Positions 50,860-60,436 of a DNA stretch of 64,000 bases are shown here, one piece after another. A program made the translations under genes and the position numbers. Source of the stretch: Bacillota bacterium (GTDB lineage Bacteria; Bacillota; Clostridia; Lachnospirales; Anaerotignaceae). The stretch's first letter is position 1; each line of letters opens with the position of its first letter. Below the pieces are notes generated by a model. The model did no database searches. It worked only from the letters and a program-made list of their open reading frames with translations, and was not told the origin of the DNA. Where the stretch lies: NCBI GenBank assembly GCA_019422105.1, contig JAHZDZ010000009.1, positions 111,319 to 175,318 of the forward strand. Reading direction: 5' to 3'.

Positions 50860-51010
50860 GTTGGGCGAAGAAATAAAGAGATTTGTTCCTGCGGCTTTTC
50901 CAAGGCATGAAATGTCAGTATTTTGCTGTGCAAACCACTATCAGCCGCCCGATTTTTTTCCGTTGTCCCTCAATCCCTTTTGCCTGGGGCAAAAAGCACA
51001 TCAAGGTTCG

Positions 51011-51042
51011 GGCGGCATATCCTTGCCGCCATTATTTTTTTT
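51011..51042 (+). terminator. Orphan terminator-like hairpin
   Basis: GGCGGCA (51011-51017), six-base loop, TGCCGCC (51024-51030), then ATTATTTTTTTTC. It lies 150 bases after the ATPase terminator with no supported gene between. Confidence 0.75.
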
Positions 51043-51086
51043 CGCTTTTATGAATCATGACAATAAAATTTGAGCGGAGAAATCTC

Positions 51087-51201
51087 GAAACCTGCGGATT
51101 CTCAGTACATTTGCTGCGCAAATAGCGGCTTATGCCGCGCACTTTAACAAGCAAGTTTGCCCGTGTGCCTCTTAAATGCGCTTTTCTCCGCTTTTATGGT
51201 A
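51087..51201. repeat. Dispersed structured intergenic repeat, copy B
   Basis: Matches 11678-11788. It contains hairpins ATTTGC-TGC-GCAAAT and GCGGC-TTAT-GCCGC and ends in CTCCGCTTTTATGGTAAGAT, the extended -10-like motif also found at 16008-16040 and 62216-62532. It may provide the promoter of the sigma-factor gene 150 bases downstream. The rest of the 540-base gap (50812-51351) shows only the two terminators. Confidence 0.65.
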
Positions 51202-51351
51202 AGATAGTGTCAATTGTATTGAGGAGCTATATGCCGTGAAGGATGGAATAATTTAAAATTTTTTAAAAGTTATCATTGATTTTATAAAAATGGATAGAAA
51301 ACAGCTTCTTGCTGACGAAATATAGGATGTAAAAGGAAAGGAGTGAGGCAG

Positions 51352-51915
51352 GTGGTTATCACGGAAGAAAATTTTGTGGAGGAGCTGAAGAAGAAAAACG
51401 ACAGAGCCCTGGAATATACCATTGAAAAATATGGATGGGTTGTGAAGACTGTTATGAAAAAGCATTTATATGGCCTGGAAGAACATCAGGAGGATTGCGG
51501 TTTGGATGTGTTCATGGCCGTATGGGAGCACATTGAAAGTTTTGACCCGAAAAGGAGTACATTTCAAAACTGGCTGGCCGGTATTTCAAGATTTAAGGCC
51601 GTTGACTGCAAGAGAAAATACTTGAGAGAGCGGCAGAATGTCACATTGGACAATATAGAAATACAGTGTGTGGACGAGGGATTAGAGCACTTCACACAGG
51701 AGGGCCTCGGCGAAGAGTGGAGCGCAATGATTGCCTGCCTGAAGAAGGAGGACAGAGATATTTTTATAAAACGGTATGTGGAGGAAAAGGATATGGAAAC
51801 CTTAAGCCGTGAGACAGGACTTGAAAAGGAAGTGCTCTATAACAGACTAAGCAGGGGAAAGGCGAAGGTGAGAAAGCGGTTTGGTATGACAGGAAACGGA
51901 GGGACAAAAGGATGA
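51352..51915 (+). CDS. ECF-type sigma-70 family RNA polymerase sigma factor
   Basis: The ~187-residue product has region 2 ('DCGLDVFMAVWEHIESFDPKRSTFQNWLAGISR' in part) and region 4 ('RDIFIKRYVEEKDMETLSRETGLEKEVLYNRLSRGK' in part). GTG 51352 is preferred because AAAGGAG is eight bases upstream; GTG 51343 overlaps that site. It overlaps the next gene by ATGA and should be held inactive by that membrane partner. Confidence 0.88.
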   Translation: MVITEENFVEELKKKNDRALEYTIEKYGWVVKTVMKKHLYGLEEHQEDCGLDVFMAVWEHIESFDPKRSTFQNWLAGISRFKAVDCKRKYLRERQNVTLDNIEIQCVDEGLEHFTQEGLGEEWSAMIACLKKEDRDIFIKRYVEEKDMETLSRETGLEKEVLYNRLSRGKAKVRKRFGMTGNGGTKG

Positions 51916-52928
51916 AAGAGGATTTATACGATATGCTTAATGACGGGGATTTTGGAATAGATGATTATAAAAAAGAAGAGATGAGCAATTTGGAGGTTAA
52001 GAGGATGAAGAGAAGGATAAAAAAAGAAACAAAAAAGGGAGGATTTAAAAAATATGCCTCTGCTGCTGCGGTGTTTTTAGTGGGCGTAGGTGTTATCGGT
52101 GTAGGATACAGCCAAAATACCTATGGGGACATCAGCAACATATTTCATACCATAGGGCAAAGCCTTGGCATTGTGGAGAGCCTTGAAAAATACAGTACGG
52201 TAATAAACCAGTCTGTGGAGGATCAGGGGATTACAGTGACATTAAAGGAGGTAATACTGGATCAGGATGAGATTTTGTATTCTTACAGCACAGTCTTTGA
52301 AGAGGCTCTTGGCGATAGCCATACAAGTATGTCCGGCAATGTTTTTATTAACGGAAGAATGGCGGTAAGCGGAGGAACAGGTACCTCTGTCAGGTCTGAC
52401 GATTACACGGTGGAGGAGGTACAGATAGACACTCTGGACGGTATTGATACGAAGGAGGAAATGAATATAAAAATAGCCTTTACCTCTGTATGGATAAACG
52501 GCGAGGAAAGAAAAGGAAACTGGGCGTTTGAGTTCAGGGCAAGCGGGGAGGATCTGATGGCGGATACAAAAGCCTTTATGCTTGACAACACTATTTCTTT
52601 AGAGGATGGTTCAATGATAACGCTTCAGAAAATGACAGTAAATAAGATTGGCCCCAAAATCTACTTTGAGCAGAATTCGGAGAATTTCTTGTATCAGATG
52701 GAGCTTCGGGGTGAGGACAATCTTGGCAATCCTGTCGTCTTTTATATCGCCTCCGTGCAGGATGGCAGCGGCGTATTTAAGCTGGAAACCATAGATAACG
52801 GACCGCTTTGTAAGGAAGCGGAGAGTCTGACACTGACACCTTATGCAGTTGAATTGCCAAAGGAAAGCGGAAGAATGAGCAATGATTATAAAAAGGCGGG
52901 GGAGGCGTTTACAATAAAATTGAAATGA
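51912..52928 (+). CDS. DUF4179 membrane protein, probable anti-sigma factor
   Basis: The 338-residue product has a short cytoplasmic N-terminus rich in Lys/Arg, one membrane helix ('YASAAAVFLVGVGVIGVGYS') and an extracellular domain of the DUF4179 type. Proteins of this layout paired with ECF sigma factors act as anti-sigma factors in Firmicutes. Starts in the ATGA overlap at 51912. The signal sensed is unknown. Confidence 0.82.
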   Translation: MKEDLYDMLNDGDFGIDDYKKEEMSNLEVKRMKRRIKKETKKGGFKKYASAAAVFLVGVGVIGVGYSQNTYGDISNIFHTIGQSLGIVESLEKYSTVINQSVEDQGITVTLKEVILDQDEILYSYSTVFEEALGDSHTSMSGNVFINGRMAVSGGTGTSVRSDDYTVEEVQIDTLDGIDTKEEMNIKIAFTSVWINGEERKGNWAFEFRASGEDLMADTKAFMLDNTISLEDGSMITLQKMTVNKIGPKIYFEQNSENFLYQMELRGEDNLGNPVVFYIASVQDGSGVFKLETIDNGPLCKEAESLTLTPYAVELPKESGRMSNDYKKAGEAFTIKLK

Positions 52929-52940
52929 TGAGCGCAATGA

Positions 52941-52972
52941 AAAGGGCAGGTAGATACCTGTCTTTTTTCATT
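52941..52972. terminator. Terminator between convergent genes
   Basis: AAAAG and CAGGTA (52941-52953) pair with TACCTG and CTTTT with one internal mismatch, then TTTTTTC. Confidence 0.75.
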
Positions 52973-53862
52973 TTGTAAAAGAAATATTCCTATTTCTGAA
53001 GAGAAGAAATACGAGAAATATATTTAGCAGTGTGGCAAGAGTGACAAAAACTCCGCCCTCCGGCCCAAATGCGCCGCCGTTAAGTATATTGGGATTCACC
53101 GTTTCCGTTGTTATTATCCCTTTTACAGAACTGCCGCTTACGAAAAAACCATAAATGTTTCCCTGAGAGTAGTTCCACATAATATGAAAGCCGATTCCGA
53201 TCCAGAGACTGCCTGTTTTGATAAATAAAGAGGCTAGGAATATGCCAATCAGCAAAATATTGACGAAGGCAAGTAGGCTGACACTGCTGTTTGTGCTGTG
53301 AATTAGTGAAAATATAACGGCAGAGACAATAACGGCAACAGGAATACTTTTTGTCTGTTTCAGCACAGACATGACATAACCTCTATACAATATCTCCTCC
53401 GCAAGTCCTATCATAGCAAACAGTATAAAATAGAGAAAAGTATCTTTGCTCACATATATTCCGTGGGAGGTGATTTGGCCGCTTGCGCTTAAAATAACGC
53501 CGGCAAAAAAAAAGCGTAAAGGATACAAATCCCCACAACAAGCCTGCCGTGAAATTCTTTTTGTTTTCTTTTAACGGAGGGAACCCCATTTCGGAAAGAG
53601 TCTTTTTTTGAAGGATACACCAAAAGAAAAGCGGAACTGCAATCATTATAATATTTTGAACAATCATGACAGTCAGAAAATAAGTGTTGTAAAAATTTTC
53701 TGTTAAACCGCCAGATGGAGTAAGAGCACCGATATGAGCGGCAGCAAGCTGGGTTATTTTGTCTATTGGTATGACGGAAAGATAAAGAATGAGATAATAG
53801 AAACCGATGACGACTGCAATTTTCCAGCCGGAACGGATAAGGCCGTCTCTATTTTTAAACAT
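52968..53862 (-). pseudogene. CPBP-family intramembrane metalloprotease, frameshifted at a T9 run
   Basis: Two overlapping minus-strand frames together make one ~297-residue CPBP protein. The first (from ATG 53862, behind GGAGTG) encodes the N-terminal helices and stops at 53383. The second carries the catalytic motifs 'AEEILYRGYVM' (EExxxR), 'FSLIH' (FxxxH) and 'GFHIMWNYS'. The frames meet at a run of nine Ts in the coding strand (A9 at 53505-53513); removing one T restores a continuous reading. CPBP proteins process prenylated or bacteriocin-type substrates, or give bacteriocin self-immunity. It may be a pseudogene, a phase-variable gene, or a sequencing error. Confidence 0.8.
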
Positions 53863-53972
53863 ACAATCACTCCTCTATTTTTTAACAGCAATGGGCAAAA
53901 CAGGGCGGCACTCTTTTGGATAGAAACATAAACAACAACAGGGATAATGGTCGGCGGCATAAGAAAACCTTG

Positions 53973-54010
53973 AAACAAAGAAAGCTTGATTTATCAAGCT
54001 TTCTTTGTTT
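53973..54010. terminator. Perfect 17-bp hairpin, terminator-like
   Basis: AAACAAAGAAAGCTTGA (53973-53989), TTTA loop, TCAAGCTTTCTTTGTTT (53994-54010). No gene ends just before it on the + strand, and on the minus strand it lies upstream of the CPBP start. It is related in sequence to the hairpin at 44641. From 54011 to 54365 I see no gene or clear motif. Confidence 0.7.
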
Positions 54011-54365
54011 ATTAAAATTATATCGCTTTATTCCTTTTGCCGCATGACTTGGCGTTTTCCTTAAGAATCCAATTTTCTTTTATTTTCTCAAGTCAAGCCG
54101 CCTTAAGATTGTGTTTTTACTTTTGTAATTTGTTCCTTATATGAAGATAAGTCCGGCAATTCATTGAAGTCATTATAACAGAGAAAAGGGATAAATGGTA
54201 TTTTTTCTGTGGATGCGGTATGATTTTCGGTTTTCGGGCATAGAAATTCTTTTTGGGGGAAGTTCTTAAATTTGTACGAAAAAGACTGATAGAGGCAGGA
54301 AAATGCAAAAAAAAGGCGTATTTATATAAATATAAGTGAAATTTGGCCTAATGGAGGTGGAATAA

Positions 54366-55373
54366 ATGTTATTGAGGCAGAAGCAGGAGCAGATAGAGGA
54401 ATTGATACTAAGTCCCTTTGCCATGAAAAGCACAGATACAAGGGGCAGGGAGGTACAGGAGCAAAAATGCGAAATCAGAACAGATTTCCAGCGGGACAGG
54501 GACAGGATACTCCACTGTAAATCTTTCCGGAGGCTGAAGCACAAGACGCAGGTTTTTATTTCACCGGAGGGAGACCATTACCGTACCAGGCTTACCCACA
54601 CCTTAGAGGTATCTCAGATTGCCAGAACCATTGCAAGGGCGCTTAGTTTGAATGAGGACTTGACGGAGGCCATATCCCTTGGCCATGATTTAGGCCATAC
54701 ACCCTTTGGACATTCTGGGGAGGCAGTGCTGAACAATATATCGAAAAATGGGTTTGAGCACTGTCAGCAAAGTCTGAGGGTCGTAGAGCGCATTGAAAAG
54801 GACGGCAAAGGGCTGAATCTGACATGGGAGGTAAAGGATGGCATTTTGAATCACCGCACCAGCGGGAAGCCTTCAACCATGGAGGGAAAGGTTGTGCAGC
54901 TTTCCGATAAAATAGCCTATATCAATCATGATATTGACGACGCCATGCGGGCAGGGGTATTAAAAAGGGATGCGATACCCTGCGAGATTACCCACATCAT
55001 AGGGGAGACCTCCAGCCAGCGTATTAACGCCATGATAAGGGATGCAATAGAAAACAGCGCAGGTGTTGACACCATAAAGATGAGCCCGCTTATGAAAGAA
55101 ACCATGGGCGCACTGCGGCAGTTTATGTTTGATAAGGTATATACAGGACTTCGTTTTTCCACAGAGCTTGTGAAGGTGGATAATCTTATCACCGATTTAT
55201 ATTATTATTTTATGGAGCATCCGAATGAGATGCATGAGGATTTTCTGAAGCTTATGGAAAACGGCGACAATAAGGAAACCGTCGTCTGTGACTATATTGC
55301 CGGTATGACAGACCGGTATGCGATTAAACGCTACAGCGACCTTTTTATACCGAAATCGTGGAATATTTATTGA
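54366..55373 (+). CDS. dgt: dGTPase-like HD-domain triphosphohydrolase
   Basis: The 335-residue product has the dGTPase signature: 'FRRLKHKTQVFISPEGDHYRTRLTHTLEV' (in part, first His), 'LGHDLGHTPFGHSGE' (HD and the two following His) and 'DKIAYINHDIDDA'. These enzymes split dNTPs to nucleoside and triphosphate. It belongs to the short, type-2-like group usual next to dnaG in Clostridia. ATG 54366 follows GGAGGTGG. Confidence 0.9.
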   Translation: MLLRQKQEQIEELILSPFAMKSTDTRGREVQEQKCEIRTDFQRDRDRILHCKSFRRLKHKTQVFISPEGDHYRTRLTHTLEVSQIARTIARALSLNEDLTEAISLGHDLGHTPFGHSGEAVLNNISKNGFEHCQQSLRVVERIEKDGKGLNLTWEVKDGILNHRTSGKPSTMEGKVVQLSDKIAYINHDIDDAMRAGVLKRDAIPCEITHIIGETSSQRINAMIRDAIENSAGVDTIKMSPLMKETMGALRQFMFDKVYTGLRFSTELVKVDNLITDLYYYFMEHPNEMHEDFLKLMENGDNKETVVCDYIAGMTDRYAIKRYSDLFIPKSWNIY

Positions 55374-55578
55374 AAAATGTTGTCATAATGAATAGAAGAA
55401 TACCAAAGGTATAGTGTGTTTTGTATACTTTTGTTTTTTTACTATATAAAAATTAGATAGGATAGGGGAAAAAGTTTGCGCAATTTTGTATATGTGTACA
55501 AACATTTTGACCGAAGCAGGAATTTATGAAAATCTGTCGAAATTAATAACTATGCAGAAAAGGAGATGCCAAGGCCCT

Positions 55579-57357
55579 ATGTATTACCCTCAGGAATTAA
55601 TTGAAGAAATACGGATGCAAAACGACATAGTGGATGTTATTTCGGAATATGTTCCTTTGAAAAAAAAAGGCAGCTCCTATTTTGGCCTTTGCCCGTTTCA
55701 TAACGAAGGTACGCCTTCCTTTTCCGTAACGCCGGAAAAGCAATTTTACTATTGCTTTGGCTGCGGTGCGGCGGGAAACGTATACAGCTTTATTATGCAG
55801 ATGGATAACTGTGACTTTGTGGAGGCGGTGAAAAAACTGGCTGACAGGGCTCACATCACTTTGCCGGAGAATGGGTTTACGCCGCAGGCAAAGGAAGCGG
55901 AAAGGCTGAGACAGATTCTCTTTGAGATACATAAGACAGCAGGGCTTTTTTATTATAATATGCTCCACTCCAAAGAGGGCGAGCAGGCGCTCCAGTATTT
56001 GAACGGAAGAAAGGTAATGCCTAATATACAAAAAAAGTTCGGCCTGGGCTTTGCGCCGGCGGGACGGGACAAGCTGTACCATCATTTGGAGGAGAAGGGA
56101 TATTCCATAGACGCGATGCTCAAAAGCGGTCTTATCATGGAGGACAAAAGGGGAAGAGGATATTATGACAGGTTTTTTAACCGTTTGATGTTCCCTATTT
56201 TTGATGTCCAGGGAAGGACTATCGCCTTTGGCGGACGGATTATGGAAAGCGGTCAGCCAAAGTATCTGAATTCTCCCGAAACGATGCTCTTCAGCAAGTC
56301 TAAGAATATGTATGGTCTGAATTTTGCCAGGGCGGCCAAAAGACAGGAGCTTATCATTGTGGAGGGCTATATGGACATGATAAGCATTTATCAGGCAGGC
56401 TTTCACAATGTGGCAGCGTCTTTGGGCACGGCGTTTAATGACGAGCACGCAAAGGTTTTGAAAAAGTTTGTGACGGACGTCATACTATTATTTGACAGCG
56501 ACGAGGCCGGTACTACGGCTGCTTTGAGGGCTATTCCGCACCTCGTGCAAAACGGCTTCAGAGTGAAGGTATTGCAGGTTCCTGACGGTAAGGATCCTGA
56601 TGAGTTTATCAAGCAGAACGGTTCTATGGAATTCAGTAAGCTTTTGGTGAACGCGGTCAGCTATATTACCTTTGAAATCAGCTGTATTCAAAAAAAATAT
56701 AATATGCAAAATGCGGAGCACAGGGTGCTTTTTACCACAGAGGCGGCCAAGGTGCTATCTGCCCTTGACAATGACATTGAAAGGGACGTTTACGTCAAGG
56801 AAGTAGCAAAAATGACAGATATATCGTCGGAAGCCATTGAAAATGAAATTCGGAAAATCAGAAATAAGGCCGATGAAATATTTCAGGCGGAGGCGGACAA
56901 AAAGCGCCTCAAAATTTACCGTGATACCTCAGTGAGTGTGAGAAAATCAAAGGGTATCAGTGAGGCGCAGAGAGATATTTTATATCTATGCGCCACGGAC
57001 CTTGCTGTTTACCGGAAGGTGAAGGAGTACCTGAAGCCGGAGGATTATGCGGAGGCTGTTTACAGTAGAGTTGCCGCCCTTTTATATGAAGCGGGAGAGA
57101 AGGGACAGACAGTGTTTCCGGCAGAGCTTTTGAACTATTTCGGTGACTTGGAGGAACAAAAGAAGGTAACGGAAATTTTTGCGGTTCGTATGGATTACGA
57201 AAATAAAAAGGATCTGGAGAAGGCACTTAACGAAGAGGTACGCCTGATTAAAAAAACAAGGATAGACGCAATGGCAGCAGAGGCCTTGGACGTAGAGAGC
57301 ATCAAAAGGATTGTGGAAGAGAAAAAAATGCTTGAAAAAATAGAAATCAGCCTTTAA
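55579..57357 (+). CDS. dnaG: DNA primase
   Basis: The 592-residue product has the N-terminal CHC2 zinc finger ('CPFHNEGTPSF', 'FYYCFGCGAAG'), the Toprim core ('LIIVEGYMDMISIYQAG', 'ILLFDSDEAGTTAALRA') and a C-terminal helicase-binding region. It makes RNA primers at the fork. The frame opens at 55486, but the conserved N-terminus 'MYYPQELIEEIRMQNDIVDVI' begins at ATG 55579; ATG 55552 is the alternative. It is followed at 92 bases by rpoD, a classic arrangement. Confidence 0.96.
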   Translation: MYYPQELIEEIRMQNDIVDVISEYVPLKKKGSSYFGLCPFHNEGTPSFSVTPEKQFYYCFGCGAAGNVYSFIMQMDNCDFVEAVKKLADRAHITLPENGFTPQAKEAERLRQILFEIHKTAGLFYYNMLHSKEGEQALQYLNGRKVMPNIQKKFGLGFAPAGRDKLYHHLEEKGYSIDAMLKSGLIMEDKRGRGYYDRFFNRLMFPIFDVQGRTIAFGGRIMESGQPKYLNSPETMLFSKSKNMYGLNFARAAKRQELIIVEGYMDMISIYQAGFHNVAASLGTAFNDEHAKVLKKFVTDVILLFDSDEAGTTAALRAIPHLVQNGFRVKVLQVPDGKDPDEFIKQNGSMEFSKLLVNAVSYITFEISCIQKKYNMQNAEHRVLFTTEAAKVLSALDNDIERDVYVKEVAKMTDISSEAIENEIRKIRNKADEIFQAEADKKRLKIYRDTSVSVRKSKGISEAQRDILYLCATDLAVYRKVKEYLKPEDYAEAVYSRVAALLYEAGEKGQTVFPAELLNYFGDLEEQKKVTEIFAVRMDYENKKDLEKALNEEVRLIKKTRIDAMAAEALDVESIKRIVEEKKMLEKIEISL

Positions 57358-57449
57358 AACAGGGACTTTCCGCCTTTGTTTTCGGGGCGGATGTATAGTT
57401 AGGTTCAGGTTGGTTAAAATAGTTAACACATTAGAAAGGAAGGATTGTT

Positions 57450-58523
57450 TTGAAATCCGTCGAAGAAAATACATTAGTTACCCGTCTGAAGGAATTGGTA
57501 GTCATAGGAAAAAAGAAAAAAGGTGTTCTGGAATATAAAGAAATTATGGACTACCTTGGAGATATTGAGCTTGACGCCGACCAGATAGACAAAATATATG
57601 AATACTTTGAGGCGCAAGGCATTGATGTGTTGGGTGCTATGGAAATCGAGGAAGAGATTGAAAAAGAACTCGACCTTTCGCTTCCGGAGGGCATCAACAT
57701 TGATGACCCTGTCCGCATGTACTTGAAGGAGATCGGCAAAGTGCCCTTACTGAGCGCAGACGAGGAAATTGATCTGGCGCAGAGGATGGAGGACGGCGAC
57801 GAGATTGCGAAAAAGAAGCTTGCGGAGGCCAATCTGCGTCTGGTAGTCAGTATCGCGAAGCGGTATGTGGGACGCGGTATGCTTTTTCTGGATCTGATTC
57901 AGGAGGGAAATCTTGGCCTGATTAAGGCTGTAGAGAAATTTGATTACCGCAAGGGCTATAAATTCAGCACCTATGCCACATGGTGGATTCGTCAGGCCAT
58001 CACCCGTGCCATTGCCGACCAGGCAAGGACAATCCGTATTCCTGTGCATATGGTGGAAACCATAAACAAATTGATCCGTATTTCCAGGCAGCTTTTGCAG
58101 GAGCTTGGACGAGAGCCGTCGGCGGAGGAGCTGGCAGTGGAGATGCAGATGCCGGTGGAAAAAGTCCGTGAGATTATGAAAATTGCTCAGGAGCCGGTTT
58201 CACTGGAAACGCCTATTGGCGAGGAGGAAGATTCCCATCTGGGAGATTTTATTCCCGATGATGATATTCCGGCGCCTGCGGAGGCAGCGGCGTTTACTTT
58301 ACTGAAGGAGCAGCTCATTGAAGTTTTGGATACCCTGACCGACAGGGAAGAAAAGGTTTTAAGACTGCGCTTCGGACTGGACGACGGTAAGGCGAGAACC
58401 CTTGAAGAGGTTGGAAAGGAATTCAACGTTACTAGGGAGAGAATCCGCCAGATTGAAGCGAAGGCGCTGAGAAAGCTGAGACATCCAAGCAGAAGCAAAA
58501 AACTGAAGGATTATCTGGAGTAA
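57450..58523 (+). CDS. rpoD: Primary sigma factor SigA/RpoD
   Basis: The 357-residue product has regions 1.1 and 1.2, region 2 ('KFSTYATWWIRQAITRAIADQ'), region 3 and region 4 ('GKEFNVTRERIRQIEAKALRKL'). It directs RNA polymerase to TTGACA/TATAAT promoters such as those in this window. It starts with TTG 57450, five bases after AAAGGAAGGA. A terminator follows at 58570. Confidence 0.97.
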   Translation: MKSVEENTLVTRLKELVVIGKKKKGVLEYKEIMDYLGDIELDADQIDKIYEYFEAQGIDVLGAMEIEEEIEKELDLSLPEGINIDDPVRMYLKEIGKVPLLSADEEIDLAQRMEDGDEIAKKKLAEANLRLVVSIAKRYVGRGMLFLDLIQEGNLGLIKAVEKFDYRKGYKFSTYATWWIRQAITRAIADQARTIRIPVHMVETINKLIRISRQLLQELGREPSAEELAVEMQMPVEKVREIMKIAQEPVSLETPIGEEEDSHLGDFIPDDDIPAPAEAAAFTLLKEQLIEVLDTLTDREEKVLRLRFGLDDGKARTLEEVGKEFNVTRERIRQIEAKALRKLRHPSRSKKLKDYLE

Positions 58524-58569
58524 ACATGGCATTGCAGACAAGGTAATTGAAAAGGGTAAAAGTTGAGGC

Positions 58570-58608
58570 GGCGGGACGGCAGTATTGCTTTCCCGCCCTA
58601 TTTTTATA
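58570..58608 (+). terminator. Terminator after rpoD
   Basis: GGCGGGA (58570-58576), 14-base loop, TCCCGCC (58591-58597), then CTATTTTTATA. It lies just before the trmK ribosome site, so readthrough is likely needed for trmK. Confidence 0.75.
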
Positions 58609-58622
58609 TTTGGAGGTGTCAT

Positions 58623-59312
58623 ATGGAAATTTCCAGAAGGCTTCAGGCAGTGGCAGGAGAGGTGGGGCCATGCTGCACTATGGCGGATATTGGTACGGAT
58701 CATGCCTATGTACCCCTTTATCTTCTGTCAAAGGGCTTGATTAAAAGAGCTGTGGCCTGTGATATTAAAAACGGGCCCTTAAAAAAAGCGGCGCAAAACT
58801 GCAATAAGTACGGATTTGAAAGGGAAGTGGAGTTGAGGCTGGGCGACGGACTAAAGCCGGTGCGGCCAGGAGAAGTTCAGGAAGCGGTGATTGCAGGCAT
58901 GGGCGGCATGCTTATGACGGATATTTTGAGAGAAAGCCGTATAACAGTGGAAAAGCTTGATAAGCTTGTACTCCAGCCTCAGCTTGATATAGACAGTGTG
59001 AGAAGGTATCTACATAGCATCGGTTTTCGTATACAAAATGAGATAATGCTTCGGGAAGAGGGGAAATACTATAATGTTATCACTGCTGTTCCGGGCGGGG
59101 AGAGGTATGAAAGAGAGATAGAGTATACCTTTGGAAAAATACTGATAGACAAAAAGGATACTGTGCTGAAGGAATACCTCTTAAACGGTATTGAAAAGCA
59201 GAAAGAAATCAGAGAGGCTTTGAAAGGAAGCGGCAGCGAAAAGTCACAGCAGAGAATGAGGGAACTTGAGAGGCAAGAAATACAATATAAGGAGGCTTTG
59301 GCATGTCTGTAA
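58623..59312 (+). CDS. trmK: tRNA (adenine-N1)-methyltransferase TrmK
   Basis: The 229-residue product starts 'MEISRRLQAVAGEV' and has the AdoMet motif 'MADIGTDHAYVPLYL' and 'AVIAGMGGMLMTDIL', specific to TrmK (YqfN), which methylates A22 of tRNA. ATG 58623 follows GGAGGTG. It overlaps the Nif3-like gene by 10 bases; the pair after rpoD is a conserved Firmicute order. Confidence 0.93.
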   Translation: MEISRRLQAVAGEVGPCCTMADIGTDHAYVPLYLLSKGLIKRAVACDIKNGPLKKAAQNCNKYGFEREVELRLGDGLKPVRPGEVQEAVIAGMGGMLMTDILRESRITVEKLDKLVLQPQLDIDSVRRYLHSIGFRIQNEIMLREEGKYYNVITAVPGGERYEREIEYTFGKILIDKKDTVLKEYLLNGIEKQKEIREALKGSGSEKSQQRMRELERQEIQYKEALACL

Positions 59313-60421
59313 AATGCAGTGATATTATAAAATGGATGGAGGAGCTGGCTCCCCTGTCCCTGGCGGAGGAATGGGACAACCCCGGCCTTTTGGTGGGAGA
59401 CAGTCAGGCGGATGTAAAAAGGGTTTTGGTGGCTCTTGACGCCACAAGGGGCGTTATTGAGGAGGCTGTAGAAAAGAAGGCCGATTTGATTGTCACCCAT
59501 CACCCAATTTTGTTTCGGGCAGTCAAGAGGATCACAAAAGACAGTGATATTGGTAAAAAGCTCTATCTTCTGATACAAAATGGTATTGGTGTATACAGTG
59601 CCCACACCAATCTGGATATTGCCTATGGCGGGACAAATGATATGCTGGCAGAGCTTTTGGGTTTGAATAATGTCCTATTGCTTGACAAAACAGAGGGGCA
59701 AAGGTTGAAAAAGCTGGCGGTTTTTGTACCCGTGTCACATGCCGATGTCGTACGGGAGGCGCTATTGCGCGCGGGCTGCGGCCGTGCAGGAAACTATGCG
59801 GACTGTACCTTTTCCCAGAGAGGAGAGGGAACCTTTACACCTCTTGCAGGGGCTATGCCATTTACAGGCGAGACGGGAAAGCTCAGCAAAGTGGAGGAAA
59901 TGAAAATAGAGACTGTTATACGGGAAGAATTGCTTTTGCCGGCTTTGGAGGCGGTAAAAGCCGCTCATCCCTATGAGGATCCCGCCTTTGATGTCTATAC
60001 GAAAGAGGAGGAGGGAGAAGCCTATGGCATTGGGCGTATAGGCGAGCTTGATGAGGAAACTTCCTTTGAAGCGTTTGCACGGCAGGTGAAGGAGGCTCTT
60101 GGATTAAGAAATATCAGGATCGTGGGAGACCTGCGCCAAAGAGTAAAGAAAATTGCTCTTTGCACGGGAAGCGGCATAGAATATATGGAGAAAGCAAAGG
60201 CTATGGGAGCAGATGTCTATATTACGGCGGATATCAAATTCCATGACGCACAGAGGGCGTTGGATTTGGGAATCGCATTGATAGACGCAACCCACTATGC
60301 CAGCGAGGTGCTTATTGTGCCGGTACTATGCAGATATCTGGAGAAAAAGCTGGCGGCTCTCGGCAGAAATGCGGAGATTCTGCCTTCACAGGTAGATGGA
60401 CAGGTGTTTACAGACATTTAA
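59303..60421 (+). CDS. Nif3-like dinuclear metal center protein
   Basis: The 372-residue product has 'LAEEWDNPGLLVG', the metal ligands in 'IVTHHPILF' and 'GVYSAHTNLD', and near the end 'DIKFHDAQRALD' and 'DATHYASEV'. A central insertion of ~120 residues is the PII-like domain of the YqfO type. Proposed role: GTP cyclohydrolase-like or metal-insertion chaperone; not settled. Confidence 0.92.
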   Translation: MSVKCSDIIKWMEELAPLSLAEEWDNPGLLVGDSQADVKRVLVALDATRGVIEEAVEKKADLIVTHHPILFRAVKRITKDSDIGKKLYLLIQNGIGVYSAHTNLDIAYGGTNDMLAELLGLNNVLLLDKTEGQRLKKLAVFVPVSHADVVREALLRAGCGRAGNYADCTFSQRGEGTFTPLAGAMPFTGETGKLSKVEEMKIETVIREELLLPALEAVKAAHPYEDPAFDVYTKEEEGEAYGIGRIGELDEETSFEAFARQVKEALGLRNIRIVGDLRQRVKKIALCTGSGIEYMEKAKAMGADVYITADIKFHDAQRALDLGIALIDATHYASEVLIVPVLCRYLEKKLAALGRNAEILPSQVDGQVFTDI

Positions 60422-60436
60422 GTCAGGAGGGACAAA

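Noticed and set aside
50819..51073. 84-codon ORF after the metal ATPase
   Set aside because: It runs through two terminator hairpins and has no ribosome site or recognisable protein.
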